42,764 nt of DNA from an uncultured Bacteroidales bacterium (lineage in GTDB: Bacteria > Bacteroidota > Bacteroidia > Bacteroidales > Muribaculaceae): NCBI GenBank assembly GCA_949123685.1, contig CASBHZ010000017.1, positions 1 through 42,764 on the forward strand. The letters are read 5' to 3'. The position numbers were made by a program, and so were the translations under genes. Each line of letters begins with the position of its first letter. The stretch's first letter is position 1. The notes below the pieces were generated by a model, which worked only from the letters and a program-made list of their open reading frames with translations, did no database searches and was not told the origin of the DNA. Of this stretch, positions 1-7,130 are shown one piece after another.

Positions 1-47
1 CTACACAAGGAGACACACTCTTTCCCTACACGACGCTCTTCCGATCT
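1..47 (+). other. Illumina P5/Read 1 adapter left in the assembly
   Basis: Bases 15-47 match the TruSeq Read 1 adapter (ACACTCTTTCCC at 15-26, ending GCTCTTCCGATCT at 47). Bases 1-6 (CTACAC) match the end of the P5 flow-cell sequence, which leaves 7-14 (AAGGAGAC) as an 8-base i5 index. This is library DNA, not genome. The biological sequence starts at 48, and the contig should be trimmed there. Confidence 0.97.
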
Positions 48-119
48 GCATGCAACCGCCTGCGCACAGTTGAACATTCCACTCGCCTTCCGCCCTCTCG
101 CCTCTTCAATCCTGTCCAT
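48..119 (-). CDS. C_GCAxxG_C_C family protein, 5' stub truncated by the contig end (tentative)
   Basis: An open frame starts at an ATG (117-119) and runs 24 codons with no stop to base 48, exactly where the adapter begins. The visible residues start MDRIEEARGRK and end with FNCAQAVAC. A helical start followed by a NCAQ(A/S)V-C motif is typical of the N-terminus of C_GCAxxG_C_C family redox proteins, whose remaining cysteines would lie beyond the truncation. Only the N-terminus is present, so the call rests on one short motif. The gene would be divergent from the DUF4230 pair and share the 120-335 control region with it. Confidence 0.5.
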
Positions 120-157
120 GGCAATTTTATAATTAATAATTTATAGTTAATAATTGG

Positions 158-281
158 TGATCATGCACATATCATTTACTCAATAAATTTGATCACCTGC
201 TTAAAATATAAAACGATCACGCTTTATATATATTTTCTTTTTATTATCGATCACTTACTATTATCGATCACTTACTTAATG
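158..281. repeat. Cluster of GATCAC repeats in a divergent intergenic region
   Basis: Four GATCAC motifs in the same orientation begin at 191, 215, 249 and 266, and a TGATCA lies near 159. The last two are part of a 16-base direct repeat, TTATCGATCACTTACT, at 244-259 and 261-276. The GATCACTTACTT half-site is the same one that forms the perfect palindrome at 15938-15983 and the hairpin at 27309-27363. The cluster lies between divergent genes, so an operator array for a DNA-binding protein is possible, but a dispersed repeat remnant would look the same. Confidence 0.6.
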
Positions 282-335
282 AATGAGCGAACTACATTGA
301 TATGACTTTGTTTACAACAAAAAACGGAAAGGTGT

Positions 336-899
336 ATGAAGAAAACATTTATAATAATCTGCGGAGCGGTATCCACTCTTTTATTTTCATGTGAAAAGAA
401 GGATGATAGTTTCAAAAACGATTTGTATCAGGAAATACGGTCAAGCAACAAGATCGTGTTTTCTTCCATGTCCATAACCAAAACAGCAAAACTGGAAAGC
501 TCGGACTGGTATACAATCGGCAAACGCATTGCCGTCTATTCCTACGATTCATATATGAAAGCCTATATTGACCTGTCAATGCTTCAACCGGAAGACATTG
601 TGTTCAATGATGATGACATGACAGTCAAAGTGACCTTACCTCCGGTACAGACTGAAATTTCCGGTCGTGATATGCAAATGCGCAAAGAATATGAAAACAT
701 AGGTCTGCTACGTAGCGAACTCGATTCTAAGGAAAGAGCGGAGATGAAGGAAAAAACAAACTCTTCATTCAAAAGAGAGATAGAAAATGATCCCGTCTTT
801 AAAAAGCAGCTCATTGAATCAGCGAAACGAAAGGCGACAAAATATTTTGAAAACATATTCATGAATAGCGGATATACAGCCAATATCACTTTTAAATAG
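336..899 (+). CDS. DUF4230 domain lipoprotein
   Basis: This 187-residue protein begins with a lipoprotein signal (MKKTFIIICGAV, then TLLFSC with the lipid-accepting cysteine at residue 19). It is therefore probably an inner- or outer-membrane lipoprotein facing the periplasm. The body matches DUF4230: a strand-rich segment GKRIAVYSYDSYMKAYIDLS, then VTLPPVQTEI, then a charged helical C-terminus. The function of the family is unknown. The second DUF4230 gene starts 8 bases after this stop, so the two are almost certainly co-transcribed. A weak -7-like box (TGACTTTG, one mismatch) lies at 303-310. Confidence 0.85.
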   Translation: MKKTFIIICGAVSTLLFSCEKKDDSFKNDLYQEIRSSNKIVFSSMSITKTAKLESSDWYTIGKRIAVYSYDSYMKAYIDLSMLQPEDIVFNDDDMTVKVTLPPVQTEISGRDMQMRKEYENIGLLRSELDSKERAEMKEKTNSSFKREIENDPVFKKQLIESAKRKATKYFENIFMNSGYTANITFK

Positions 900-907
900 A
901 ATCAGCC

Positions 908-1507
908 ATGTTCAGGATAGTAAAATTTTTAATAACAGCGGTGTTGATCACCATTGTTGCCGGAGTGATATATTTTTCTCTTAAACCCGAGGTGAAAAAG
1001 ACAATCGAAGTGAGCAAGTCGCGAGTAAACGATATCGAAACCATGGCTCAACTTAGCGTGGTGGACATATATAGCGAAGTGCCCGTGCTGGACACAATCA
1101 ATAACAAGGTTCTTTTCGGAGTGCAGAAACAGACCGGCAGCGTGTCTTTCGATCTTGAAAAAATAAAGGTCGACACTGTCGGCGACACCGTAAGAATAGT
1201 TTTACCTCCCGAAATAGTGGAAATATATGAATCCACCGAAGACAATTCATGGGAGGTGATAGACACCAAGAATATCGGTATACTTGGATTGTTGCGTAGT
1301 GACAAGTTAACCGACCGGGAGGAAAACCAAGTAAAAGCGAATATAAAGAAAAATTCAAAGAAACGTCTATACAGAACCGGGGTGATACGCCGTGCCAGAT
1401 CGGAAGGTGCACGCAATCTCGAAGACCTCATGCAGAATGTCTACAGGAAGCCGGTAAAAGTTACAGATCCCACCCCCAACGGTGCATATTATGAAAAATA
1501 TAAGTAA
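908..1507 (+). CDS. DUF4230 domain protein, membrane-anchored
   Basis: This 199-residue protein has one N-terminal hydrophobic segment (about residues 5-25, FLITAVLITIVAGVIYF) with no lipobox, so it is probably a signal anchor with the rest in the periplasm. The body aligns with the preceding DUF4230 protein: an LPPEIVEIYES segment corresponds to LPPVQTEISG there, followed by NIGILGLLRSD, which parallels NIGLLRSE. The helical C-terminus is strongly basic. The pair looks like an old tandem duplication that diverged into a lipoprotein and an anchored form. Family function is unknown. Confidence 0.85.
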   Translation: MFRIVKFLITAVLITIVAGVIYFSLKPEVKKTIEVSKSRVNDIETMAQLSVVDIYSEVPVLDTINNKVLFGVQKQTGSVSFDLEKIKVDTVGDTVRIVLPPEIVEIYESTEDNSWEVIDTKNIGILGLLRSDKLTDREENQVKANIKKNSKKRLYRTGVIRRARSEGARNLEDLMQNVYRKPVKVTDPTPNGAYYEKYK

Positions 1508-1974
1508 AAACCACCTGTTGATAACTTGTAGATAAGTGTCGAAAAACTGTTGAAAAAGCTGTTGAAAACTATATGATAACTTATACCTCAACATTTTAGG
1601 TTTTATCACTTATTTTTATAAGTCAACCCTTATTTTAATACGCAATATTATCTGTTGAATACTTTTTACACACTTTTCATCAGGGTTATCTACTATTCGG
1701 AGGTGGGTTTTCTACAGTTTTGAACCATCTTTACTGAAGAATTTATTAACTTTGCAATTATCTACAGGATGTCAATAAAGTTCACATTCGTTTGAAAATC
1801 AATGATACCACCTGTAGATAACATGATAATAAAGTTAGCTCAAAGTTCAATAACTCATATTTCCAAATTTTAGGCTAAAAAGTTATTGTTACTTATCTAC
1901 ACCATTTATTATTGTTGTTTAGTTTTTTTAATTAATTTGAATTTTATCTTAAAACTTAAAATAATAAAAAGCTC
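1508..1974. other. AT-rich gap with DnaA-box cluster (candidate oriC or DnaA-binding locus)
   Basis: No gene is visible here. Sites matching TTATC(T/A)ACA occur at 1516-1524 (reverse), 1527-1535 (reverse), 1758-1766, 1813-1821 (reverse) and 1893-1901. A one-mismatch site TTATCTACT is at 1686-1694, and degenerate TGTTGAAAA copies are at 1548-1556 and 1560-1568. The last box is followed by a nearly pure A+T tract (about 1902-1974) that could serve as an unwinding element. This layout is typical of bacterial origins. Against it, most genes to the right run on the minus strand, toward this point, which is opposite to the usual leading-strand bias. Confidence 0.5.
1747..1754 (+). promoter_or_regulatory. 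Candidate Bacteroidetes -7 box (TAACTTTG) upstream of nadA
   Basis: TAACTTTG is an exact TAnnTTTG match. The nearest upstream TTTG (1719-1722) is 24 bases away, longer than the usual spacing, so only the -7 part is good. The predicted start falls on the DnaA-like box at 1758-1766, giving nadA a leader of about 210 bases. Confidence 0.35.
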
Positions 1975-2904
1975 ATGACACAAGAAGAGCTACGCGGAGA
2001 AATACTCCGGCTGAAGAAAGAGAAAAATGCGTTGATAATGGCTCACTATTATCAACGCGACGAGATACAGGAGATAGCGGATTTCATAGGCGACTCTTTG
2101 GCGTTGGCACGTCATGCCGCAAAGACGGACGCGGATATAATAGTAATGTGCGGAGTCCACTTCATGGGAGAGACTGCCAAGATACTTTGTCCCGACAAGA
2201 AAGTACTCGTGCCGGATATGGCTGCGGGATGTTCACTTGCCGACAGTTGTGATCCTGTAAAATTCCGCGAGTTTGTAGAGGCGCATCCCGACTATACTGT
2301 CATAAGTTATGTCAACACGTCGGCAGCCGTAAAGGCTCTTACCGATATTGTAGTCACTTCCGGCAACGCCCGCAAGATAGTGGAGTCCCTTCCCAAAGAT
2401 GAAAAAATAATTTTCGGTCCCGACAAGAATCTGGGAGGGTATATAAATTCCGTTGCCGACAGGGACATGCTCCTGTGGCAGGGTGCATGTCATGTTCATG
2501 ACCGCTTCTCGATAGATAAGATAATGGATATGAAACGTGAGCATCCTCTTGCAAAGATATTGGTGCATCCGGAATGCCGTCGCCCTTTACAGCTTATAGC
2601 CGACAAGGTGGGTTCCACAGCCGCGTTGCTTGATTTTGCAGAGAAGGATGAGGCTCCGGAATATATAGTTGTAACGGAAAGCGGAATCCTCTTTGAAATG
2701 CGTCGTAAATGTCCCGGCAAGCGTTTTCTTCCGGCTCCTGCAGAAGATTCGGAGTGTCAATGCAACGAATGTGACTACATGAAGCTGAACACCCTTGAAA
2801 AGGTTTATAAGGCTCTCCGCGATGAAGAGCCGGAAATCATAGTTGATGAAGAAATCGCAGCCAAGGCTATATTGCCTATTGAAAGGATGCTTGAATTAAG
2901 TTAG
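1975..2904 (+). CDS. nadA: Quinolinate synthase
   Basis: NadA condenses iminoaspartate with dihydroxyacetone phosphate to quinolinate in de novo NAD synthesis, using an oxygen-sensitive [4Fe-4S] cluster. The 309-residue protein has the family blocks in order: AHYYQRDEIQEIADFIGDSL near residue 23, MCGVHFMGETAKIL with a cluster cysteine at C59, GACHVHDRF with C171, HPECRRP near 198, and a cysteine-rich CQCNEC segment (261-266) before MKLNTLEK that supplies the third ligand. The length is normal. nadB and nadC are not in the window. The TrmH-like gene follows after 9 bases and is probably co-transcribed. Confidence 0.97.
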   Translation: MTQEELRGEILRLKKEKNALIMAHYYQRDEIQEIADFIGDSLALARHAAKTDADIIVMCGVHFMGETAKILCPDKKVLVPDMAAGCSLADSCDPVKFREFVEAHPDYTVISYVNTSAAVKALTDIVVTSGNARKIVESLPKDEKIIFGPDKNLGGYINSVADRDMLLWQGACHVHDRFSIDKIMDMKREHPLAKILVHPECRRPLQLIADKVGSTAALLDFAEKDEAPEYIVVTESGILFEMRRKCPGKRFLPAPAEDSECQCNECDYMKLNTLEKVYKALRDEEPEIIVDEEIAAKAILPIERMLELS

Positions 2905-2913
2905 GAAGAAACT

Positions 2914-3453
2914 TTGGAAAGGAAGAAAAAGAATATAATAGAATTGTCGAATTGTTCGGTGGCTGAATATAAAGGTTTGAAGAAACTACCTTTGAAAGTG
3001 ATCACCGACAATGTGCGATCGATGTATAATATCGGAGCTATTTTCCGCACCTCCGATGCCTTTTTAGTTGACGAGATTATCCTTGGAGGCATTTCGGGAT
3101 GTCCCCCGCATCCGGAGATTGCCAAGACGGCGTTAGGAGCAGAGGAGACCGTGAAATGGCGTCATGTAGACGATCCTGTGGCTGCTGCCGCCCAGTTGAA
3201 GAAAGATGGATGGAAGATATGCACCCTTGAACAGACACATAACAGCACGCCTCTTGACGTGTTTTCTCCGCAGAAGGGAGACAGGTATGTGTTGATCGTA
3301 GGCAATGAAGTGGAAGGAGTGGATCAGCGTCTCGTAGACATGAGTGACGTGGTTATTGAAATCCCTCAGTATGGCGTGAAGCATTCGCTCAATGTCTCCT
3401 CAAGCGCTTCAATAGCCCTTTGGGAATTGACAAAGGCTCTTAAACGCGATTGA
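2914..3453 (+). CDS. TrmH/SpoU family RNA 2'-O-methyltransferase
   Basis: This 179-residue SPOUT-class enzyme should transfer methyl from S-adenosylmethionine to a ribose 2'-OH in tRNA or rRNA; the target cannot be read from sequence. Diagnostic blocks are NVRSMYNIGAIFRTSDAF (motif 1, about residues 33-50), VLIVGNEVEGV (motif 2) and the knot-forming IPQYGVKHSLNVSSSASIAL (motif 3). The start is a TTG at 2914: no ATG occurs in frame before Met38, which would delete motif 1, and the TTG start gives a normal family N-terminus. It lies 9 bases after nadA and ends at a strong bidirectional terminator. Confidence 0.9.
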   Translation: MERKKKNIIELSNCSVAEYKGLKKLPLKVITDNVRSMYNIGAIFRTSDAFLVDEIILGGISGCPPHPEIAKTALGAEETVKWRHVDDPVAAAAQLKKDGWKICTLEQTHNSTPLDVFSPQKGDRYVLIVGNEVEGVDQRLVDMSDVVIEIPQYGVKHSLNVSSSASIALWELTKALKRD

Positions 3454-3491
3454 TGATGAATGAAGTTGTTTGAACAACTTCATTATATGGT

Positions 3492-3528
3492 AACTAAAAA
3501 GGCATCCAAATAGGATGCCTTTTTAGTT
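3492..3528. terminator. Bidirectional terminator between trmH-like gene and recA
   Basis: A perfect 16-bp stem (3492-3507 with 3513-3528, loop AAATA) contains GGCATCC/GGATGCC flanked by A5 and T5 runs, so it gives a T-tract in both directions. It separates the convergent trmH-like (+) and recA (-) genes. Confidence 0.92.
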
Positions 3529-3541
3529 TTAGTACGGTCTG

Positions 3542-4744
3542 TTAATCCTCTATTTCGAAATCATCTCCGAAGAGGTCTTCTTCTATTTCGGGTTCTTCAC
3601 CGAAATCATCCATATCTTCATCTTCAGTTGGTTCTTCGTCCGGATCTACTCTCTTTGATTCCTTACCGGGTAGGAATGGATTCTTTTTAACTCCCTTTTT
3701 CTCTTCTTTTGCAGCTTTCATTGCAGCGATAATTTTTTCTGTCAGTTCCTCTGCAAGATCGGGATTGTCTTCGATGACTCCTTTTACGGCATCACGTCCC
3801 TGACCGAGTTTTGAGCCGTTGTAAGAGAACCATGCACCGGATTTCTTTACTATACCGTATTCTACTGCAAGGTCGATTATTTCACCGGAACGGGATATAC
3901 CTTTGCCAAACATCATGTCAAACTCAGCGCGTGTGAAGGGGGGAGCTACCTTGTTTTTAACCACCTTCACTTTTGTGAGACGTCCTATCATTTCATCTCC
4001 ATCCTTAATTGCCGATGAGGCGCGGATATCGATACGCACGGAAGCGTAAAACTTGAGGGCGTTACCTCCTGTGGTTGTTTCCGGATTACCGAATGAAACA
4101 CCTATTTTTTCACGTATCTGGTTTATGAAGATACAGCACGTGCGAGTGCGCGATATGGTTCCTGTCAGTTTACGCATTGCCTGAGACATGAGTCGTGCAT
4201 GGAGTCCGACATTCTTGTCTCCCATTTCACCCTCTATCTCGGCTTTGGGTGTAAGTGCTGCTACTGAATCTATCACCAGCACGTCGATGGCACCTGAATT
4301 GATTAGTTGTTCAGCAATGTCAAGAGCCTGCTCTCCGTTATCCGGTTGTGCTATCCAAAGATTATTTACGTCTACTCCAAGTTTTTCGGCATAGAATCTG
4401 TCGAAAGCGTGTTCGGCATCGACAATGGCGCATATGCCACCTAATTTTTGAGCTTCTGCAATCACGTGGATAGCCAATGTTGTCTTTCCGGAAGATTCGG
4501 GACCATAGATTTCTGTGATACGTCCGCGCGGAAGACCTCCGACTCCGAGTGCATAGTCAAGACCGATAGATCCTGTAGGTATTGTTTCAACGTCCTGCAC
4601 TCCGTCATCGCCGAGACGCATCACCGTGCCGGAACCGAAATCCTTTTCAAGATGCGCCATGGTGACGTCAAGTGCTTTCAGTTTTTCAGCCATGTCGCTG
4701 ATCTTGCCTGTTGCTGCCGTTTTGGTTGTTTTCTTTTTTGCCAT
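3542..4744 (-). CDS. recA: Recombinase RecA
   Basis: RecA polymerises on single-stranded DNA, drives strand exchange and stimulates LexA-type self-cleavage. From the MAKKKTTK start the protein has 400 residues. An upstream in-frame ATG at 4783 would add 13 residues unlike RecA, and the lysine-rich start fits better. Walker A is GPESSGKT (81-88). The Walker B region [10 protein letters not shown] and the L2-loop area [14 protein letters not shown] are intact. The C-terminus is longer than the usual total of about 350: it contains a basic stretch ([11 protein letters not shown]) and then an acidic tail rich in Asp/Glu. A TACCTTTG -7 box lies upstream at 4827-4834. Confidence 0.98.
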   Translation of the reverse strand: MAKKKTTKTAATGKISDMAEKLKALDVTMAHLEKDFGSGTVMRLGDDGVQDVETIPTGSIGLDYALGVGGLPRGRITEIYGPESSGKTTLAIHVIAEAQKLGGICAIVDAEHAFDRFYAEKLGVDVNNLWIAQPDNGEQALDIAEQLINSGAIDVLVIDSVAALTPKAEIEGEMGDKNVGLHARLMSQAMRKLTGTISRTRTCCIFINQIREKIGVSFGNPETTTGGNALKFYASVRIDIRASSAIKDGDEMIGRLTKVKVVKNKVAPPFTRAEFDMMFGKGISRSGEIIDLAVEYGIVKKSGAWFSYNGSKLGQGRDAVKGVIEDNPDLAEELTEKIIAAMKAAKEEKKGVKKNPFLPGKESKRVDPDEEPTEDEDMDDFGEEPEIEEDLFGDDFEIED

Positions 4745-4826
4745 ATGATATGATATGATTTTTGAATTTCTGAATAATGTCAAGACTCTTTATGATGTCT
4801 ATATTTAGAGAGAATGTTTGTTTCTA

Positions 4827-4834
4827 CAAAGGTA
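4827..4834 (-). promoter_or_regulatory. recA -7 promoter box (TACCTTTG)
   Basis: Read on the minus strand this is an exact TAnnTTTG match about 80 bases before the recA ATG. No clear TTTG at the ideal upstream distance was seen. The 4745-4913 gap holds nothing else recognisable. Confidence 0.5.
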
Positions 4835-4913
4835 CAACAATAAAACACACACTCCTAACTTACAACAATTTTTAATATTTAAAGATTCTTAACCGACTGC
4901 CACTATGTTGCAG

Positions 4914-5663
4914 CTATATTGCCGTCCATCCGCCATCAGCGGCAATTATCTGACCTGTGATGTATTTCGCACCGTCGGATACGAGGAATAAACAGAGCGG
5001 TGCTATGTCGTCAGGATTCCCCATACGTTTCATGGGACACCGGTGTTCATAATTGCGTACAAATTCTTCGCGTTGGTTGTCCCATATTCCGCCCGGACAC
5101 ACGCAATTCACGCGCACGTTGTGTTTTCCGAGCCAGGAGGCTAAATATCGTGTGAAGTTTATTATACCTCCTTTCACTGCGCAGTATTCTACAGGAGAAC
5201 TGCCGTTGTAATCCTCATATATTGTGAAGTCATTGCCAACGATGCCATATATTGAACCGAAATTCACTATTGATCCGCTTTTCTGTCGCTCCATTACGAT
5301 TGCCACCTGTTGGTCGAGATAGAAAACAGGATTAAGCTGTATCCTTACGTTCTCTTCCCAATGACTGAATGGTGTTTCTTCGAATTTATAACGTCCCCAG
5401 TCTTTGGTGTGCGGGTAAGCACAATTTATTAGTCCGTCTATACGACCGAATTTTTCTGTGGTGAATTTAACCAGTCCGTCGATCGATTCATTGGATGTCA
5501 GGTCGAGAGGAAATTCGTAATGGTTCCCTCTCGAGTTTGAATTATCGCAGCATATGTCAGCATCGACAACAATGGCGCCGTGTCTCAAAAGGTCTTCGAC
5601 AACTTCCTTACCTATAAGTCCGTGTCCACCTGCCACAATTATAACTTTATTCTCTATATTCAT
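4914..5663 (-). CDS. SDR family NAD(P)-dependent oxidoreductase
   Basis: This 249-residue short-chain dehydrogenase has a Rossmann nucleotide-binding loop AGGHGLIGK (11-19), a catalytic Ser137 (NFGSIYG), the Y160-CAV-K164 pair and the C-terminal GQIIAADGGWTAI that typically closes the fold. NINxA-type core residues appear as LINCAYPH (78-85). The substrate is unknown. The closest resemblance I recall is to oxidoreductases of surface-sugar or flagellin-glycan loci, but no such neighbours are present. It has its own promoter box (5686-5693) and sits upstream of recA with a 169-base gap, so it is probably a separate unit. Confidence 0.85.
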   Translation of the reverse strand: MNIENKVIIVAGGHGLIGKEVVEDLLRHGAIVVDADICCDNSNSRGNHYEFPLDLTSNESIDGLVKFTTEKFGRIDGLINCAYPHTKDWGRYKFEETPFSHWEENVRIQLNPVFYLDQQVAIVMERQKSGSIVNFGSIYGIVGNDFTIYEDYNGSSPVEYCAVKGGIINFTRYLASWLGKHNVRVNCVCPGGIWDNQREEFVRNYEHRCPMKRMGNPDDIAPLCLFLVSDGAKYITGQIIAADGGWTAI

Positions 5664-5685
5664 ATATTCATGACAAATATTTTTA

Positions 5686-5693
5686 CAAAAATA
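5686..5693 (-). promoter_or_regulatory. -7 promoter box (TATTTTTG) for the SDR gene
   Basis: An exact TAnnTTTG on the minus strand, 22 bases before the SDR start codon and just downstream of the terminator of the preceding operon. Confidence 0.5.
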
Positions 5694-5705
5694 ACTAAAA
5701 AAATT

Positions 5706-5737
5706 AGAGTGTCACATATATTGTTATGCGACACTCT
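5706..5737 (-). terminator. Terminator of the protease-SusCD-thioredoxin operon
   Basis: An 8-bp stem AGAGTGTC/GACACTCT (5706-5713 with 5730-5737) is followed on the minus strand by TAATTTTTTTAG. It lies 25 bases after the stop codon of the TlpA-like gene. Confidence 0.8.
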
Positions 5738-5762
5738 TTAAATTAAAGTTGAGGGGTAAATC

Positions 5763-7130
5763 CTATTTGGCAGTCAGGGATTCGAGTTGCTGACGCAATT
5801 TGGGATCTGACGGACGTTTTGCATAGCTTTCAACTATCTTGCCTTCACGGTCAATGAGCATTATTCGCGGCACTCCCTTGATGTTAAGGGTCTTTAGAAG
5901 CGGTGAGGTGAAACCTCCGGGAAGATTTACGCTCAGCACTCCCGGAGTGTTGCCTTTCTTGCGCATCATTTTCTCCCATCTGCCATAAAGGGCTTCACCG
6001 GTGTCAACAGAAAGGGATATGAATTTCACTCCTTTACCATCGAATGCTTTTGCCACTTCATAGAAATAAGGCATCTCAGCCCTGCAGGGAACACATCCGG
6101 TGAACCAGAAGTCTATTATGACGTAATCCCCTCTCAGATCTGAAAAACGATATTCTTTACCGTCAACATCCTTGCAGACGAAATCGGGCATCTCCGTGCC
6201 TGCAGTGACATTTGCCGATTCTTCCATCTTCTTTGCATACTCCTTTTCGAGTGAAGGAAGCTGAGCAAATGCGTCGGCATCCGTTATCATAGGCTTTATC
6301 CTTGGTAGCTGACGTTTGAAGTCTTCAAGATAATTATACTTCAAAATTTTTGATAGCAGGCTGATAAGATAATGTGAACGGATCTTTTCATTACTTATCT
6401 CTTTTGCGTAAATAGACATGTAATCGTCATTTGAAACAGGAATCATACCTTTTGCTTCCTTTGTTTCAAGCGTCTTGTCTATGACATCAAACCATTTCGG
6501 AGTTGACAGTATTTTCTCATCGTCGAAACTTAGTTTGTTGAGAAAATCATAATAATCCTCACCTGTCTCTATATTTTCACCATCCTTACTGAAAACTTTA
6601 GATAATGTCAATCCGCCAAGTCTCTGGTTAAGGAAAACATATCTGTTGTAAAGTTTATGAATGGAGGAAAACTCAGGATTCAGTCCGGCAGTGTCTATCA
6701 ATGAGTCGATACGTGCTATCTCGTTTTCATTATACTCTACCCATTCCGGAGAATAGGTCTTGATGGATCCGGCTGCGCGACAGATGTAAGGATTCCGGCG
6801 CATGAATGAATTTTCTTTTTCATTCCCGCCTGTTATTTCCACACCGTTTGCCGATACGTTGATATTGGTTGCCGAACCGGGGGTGATAAACAGTGGATAG
6901 AATGTGCCGTTGGCATCCATCAGTCTGTAATATACAGGAGACTTGTCAATGTTGACAACGGTGTCATTGCTTGTGACCTCAGTGTAGTTGAGATCTGATT
7001 CCGGTTGGAAATATATCTTGGTTCCGCTGTTGTTGACTATCTTCACCGTAGCCGGAGTGGCGGCGTTTAAGCTGCCTGCCGAAAAGATAGCTAACACCGC
7101 TATTGCTGCTTTCTGTGTTATAGTTCTCAT
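5763..7130 (-). CDS. TlpA-like thioredoxin-fold protein, periplasmic
   Basis: A 455-residue exported protein with a cleavable signal (MRTITQKAAIAVLAIFSAGS, then LNAA). Residues 20-310 are an N-terminal region of the kind found in Bacteroidetes redoxins and have no clear function. Residues about 318-455 are an AhpC/TSA-like thioredoxin domain with FWFTGCVPCRAEMP: the CVPC redox pair is intact, and GVPRIMLIDREGK contains the cis-proline. It probably reduces disulfides in exported proteins. Its ATG overlaps the TGA of the SusD gene (ATGA), so translation is likely coupled. It is the last gene of the protease-SusC-SusD operon. Confidence 0.88.
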   Translation of the reverse strand: MRTITQKAAIAVLAIFSAGSLNAATPATVKIVNNSGTKIYFQPESDLNYTEVTSNDTVVNIDKSPVYYRLMDANGTFYPLFITPGSATNINVSANGVEITGGNEKENSFMRRNPYICRAAGSIKTYSPEWVEYNENEIARIDSLIDTAGLNPEFSSIHKLYNRYVFLNQRLGGLTLSKVFSKDGENIETGEDYYDFLNKLSFDDEKILSTPKWFDVIDKTLETKEAKGMIPVSNDDYMSIYAKEISNEKIRSHYLISLLSKILKYNYLEDFKRQLPRIKPMITDADAFAQLPSLEKEYAKKMEESANVTAGTEMPDFVCKDVDGKEYRFSDLRGDYVIIDFWFTGCVPCRAEMPYFYEVAKAFDGKGVKFISLSVDTGEALYGRWEKMMRKKGNTPGVLSVNLPGGFTSPLLKTLNIKGVPRIMLIDREGKIVESYAKRPSDPKLRQQLESLTAK

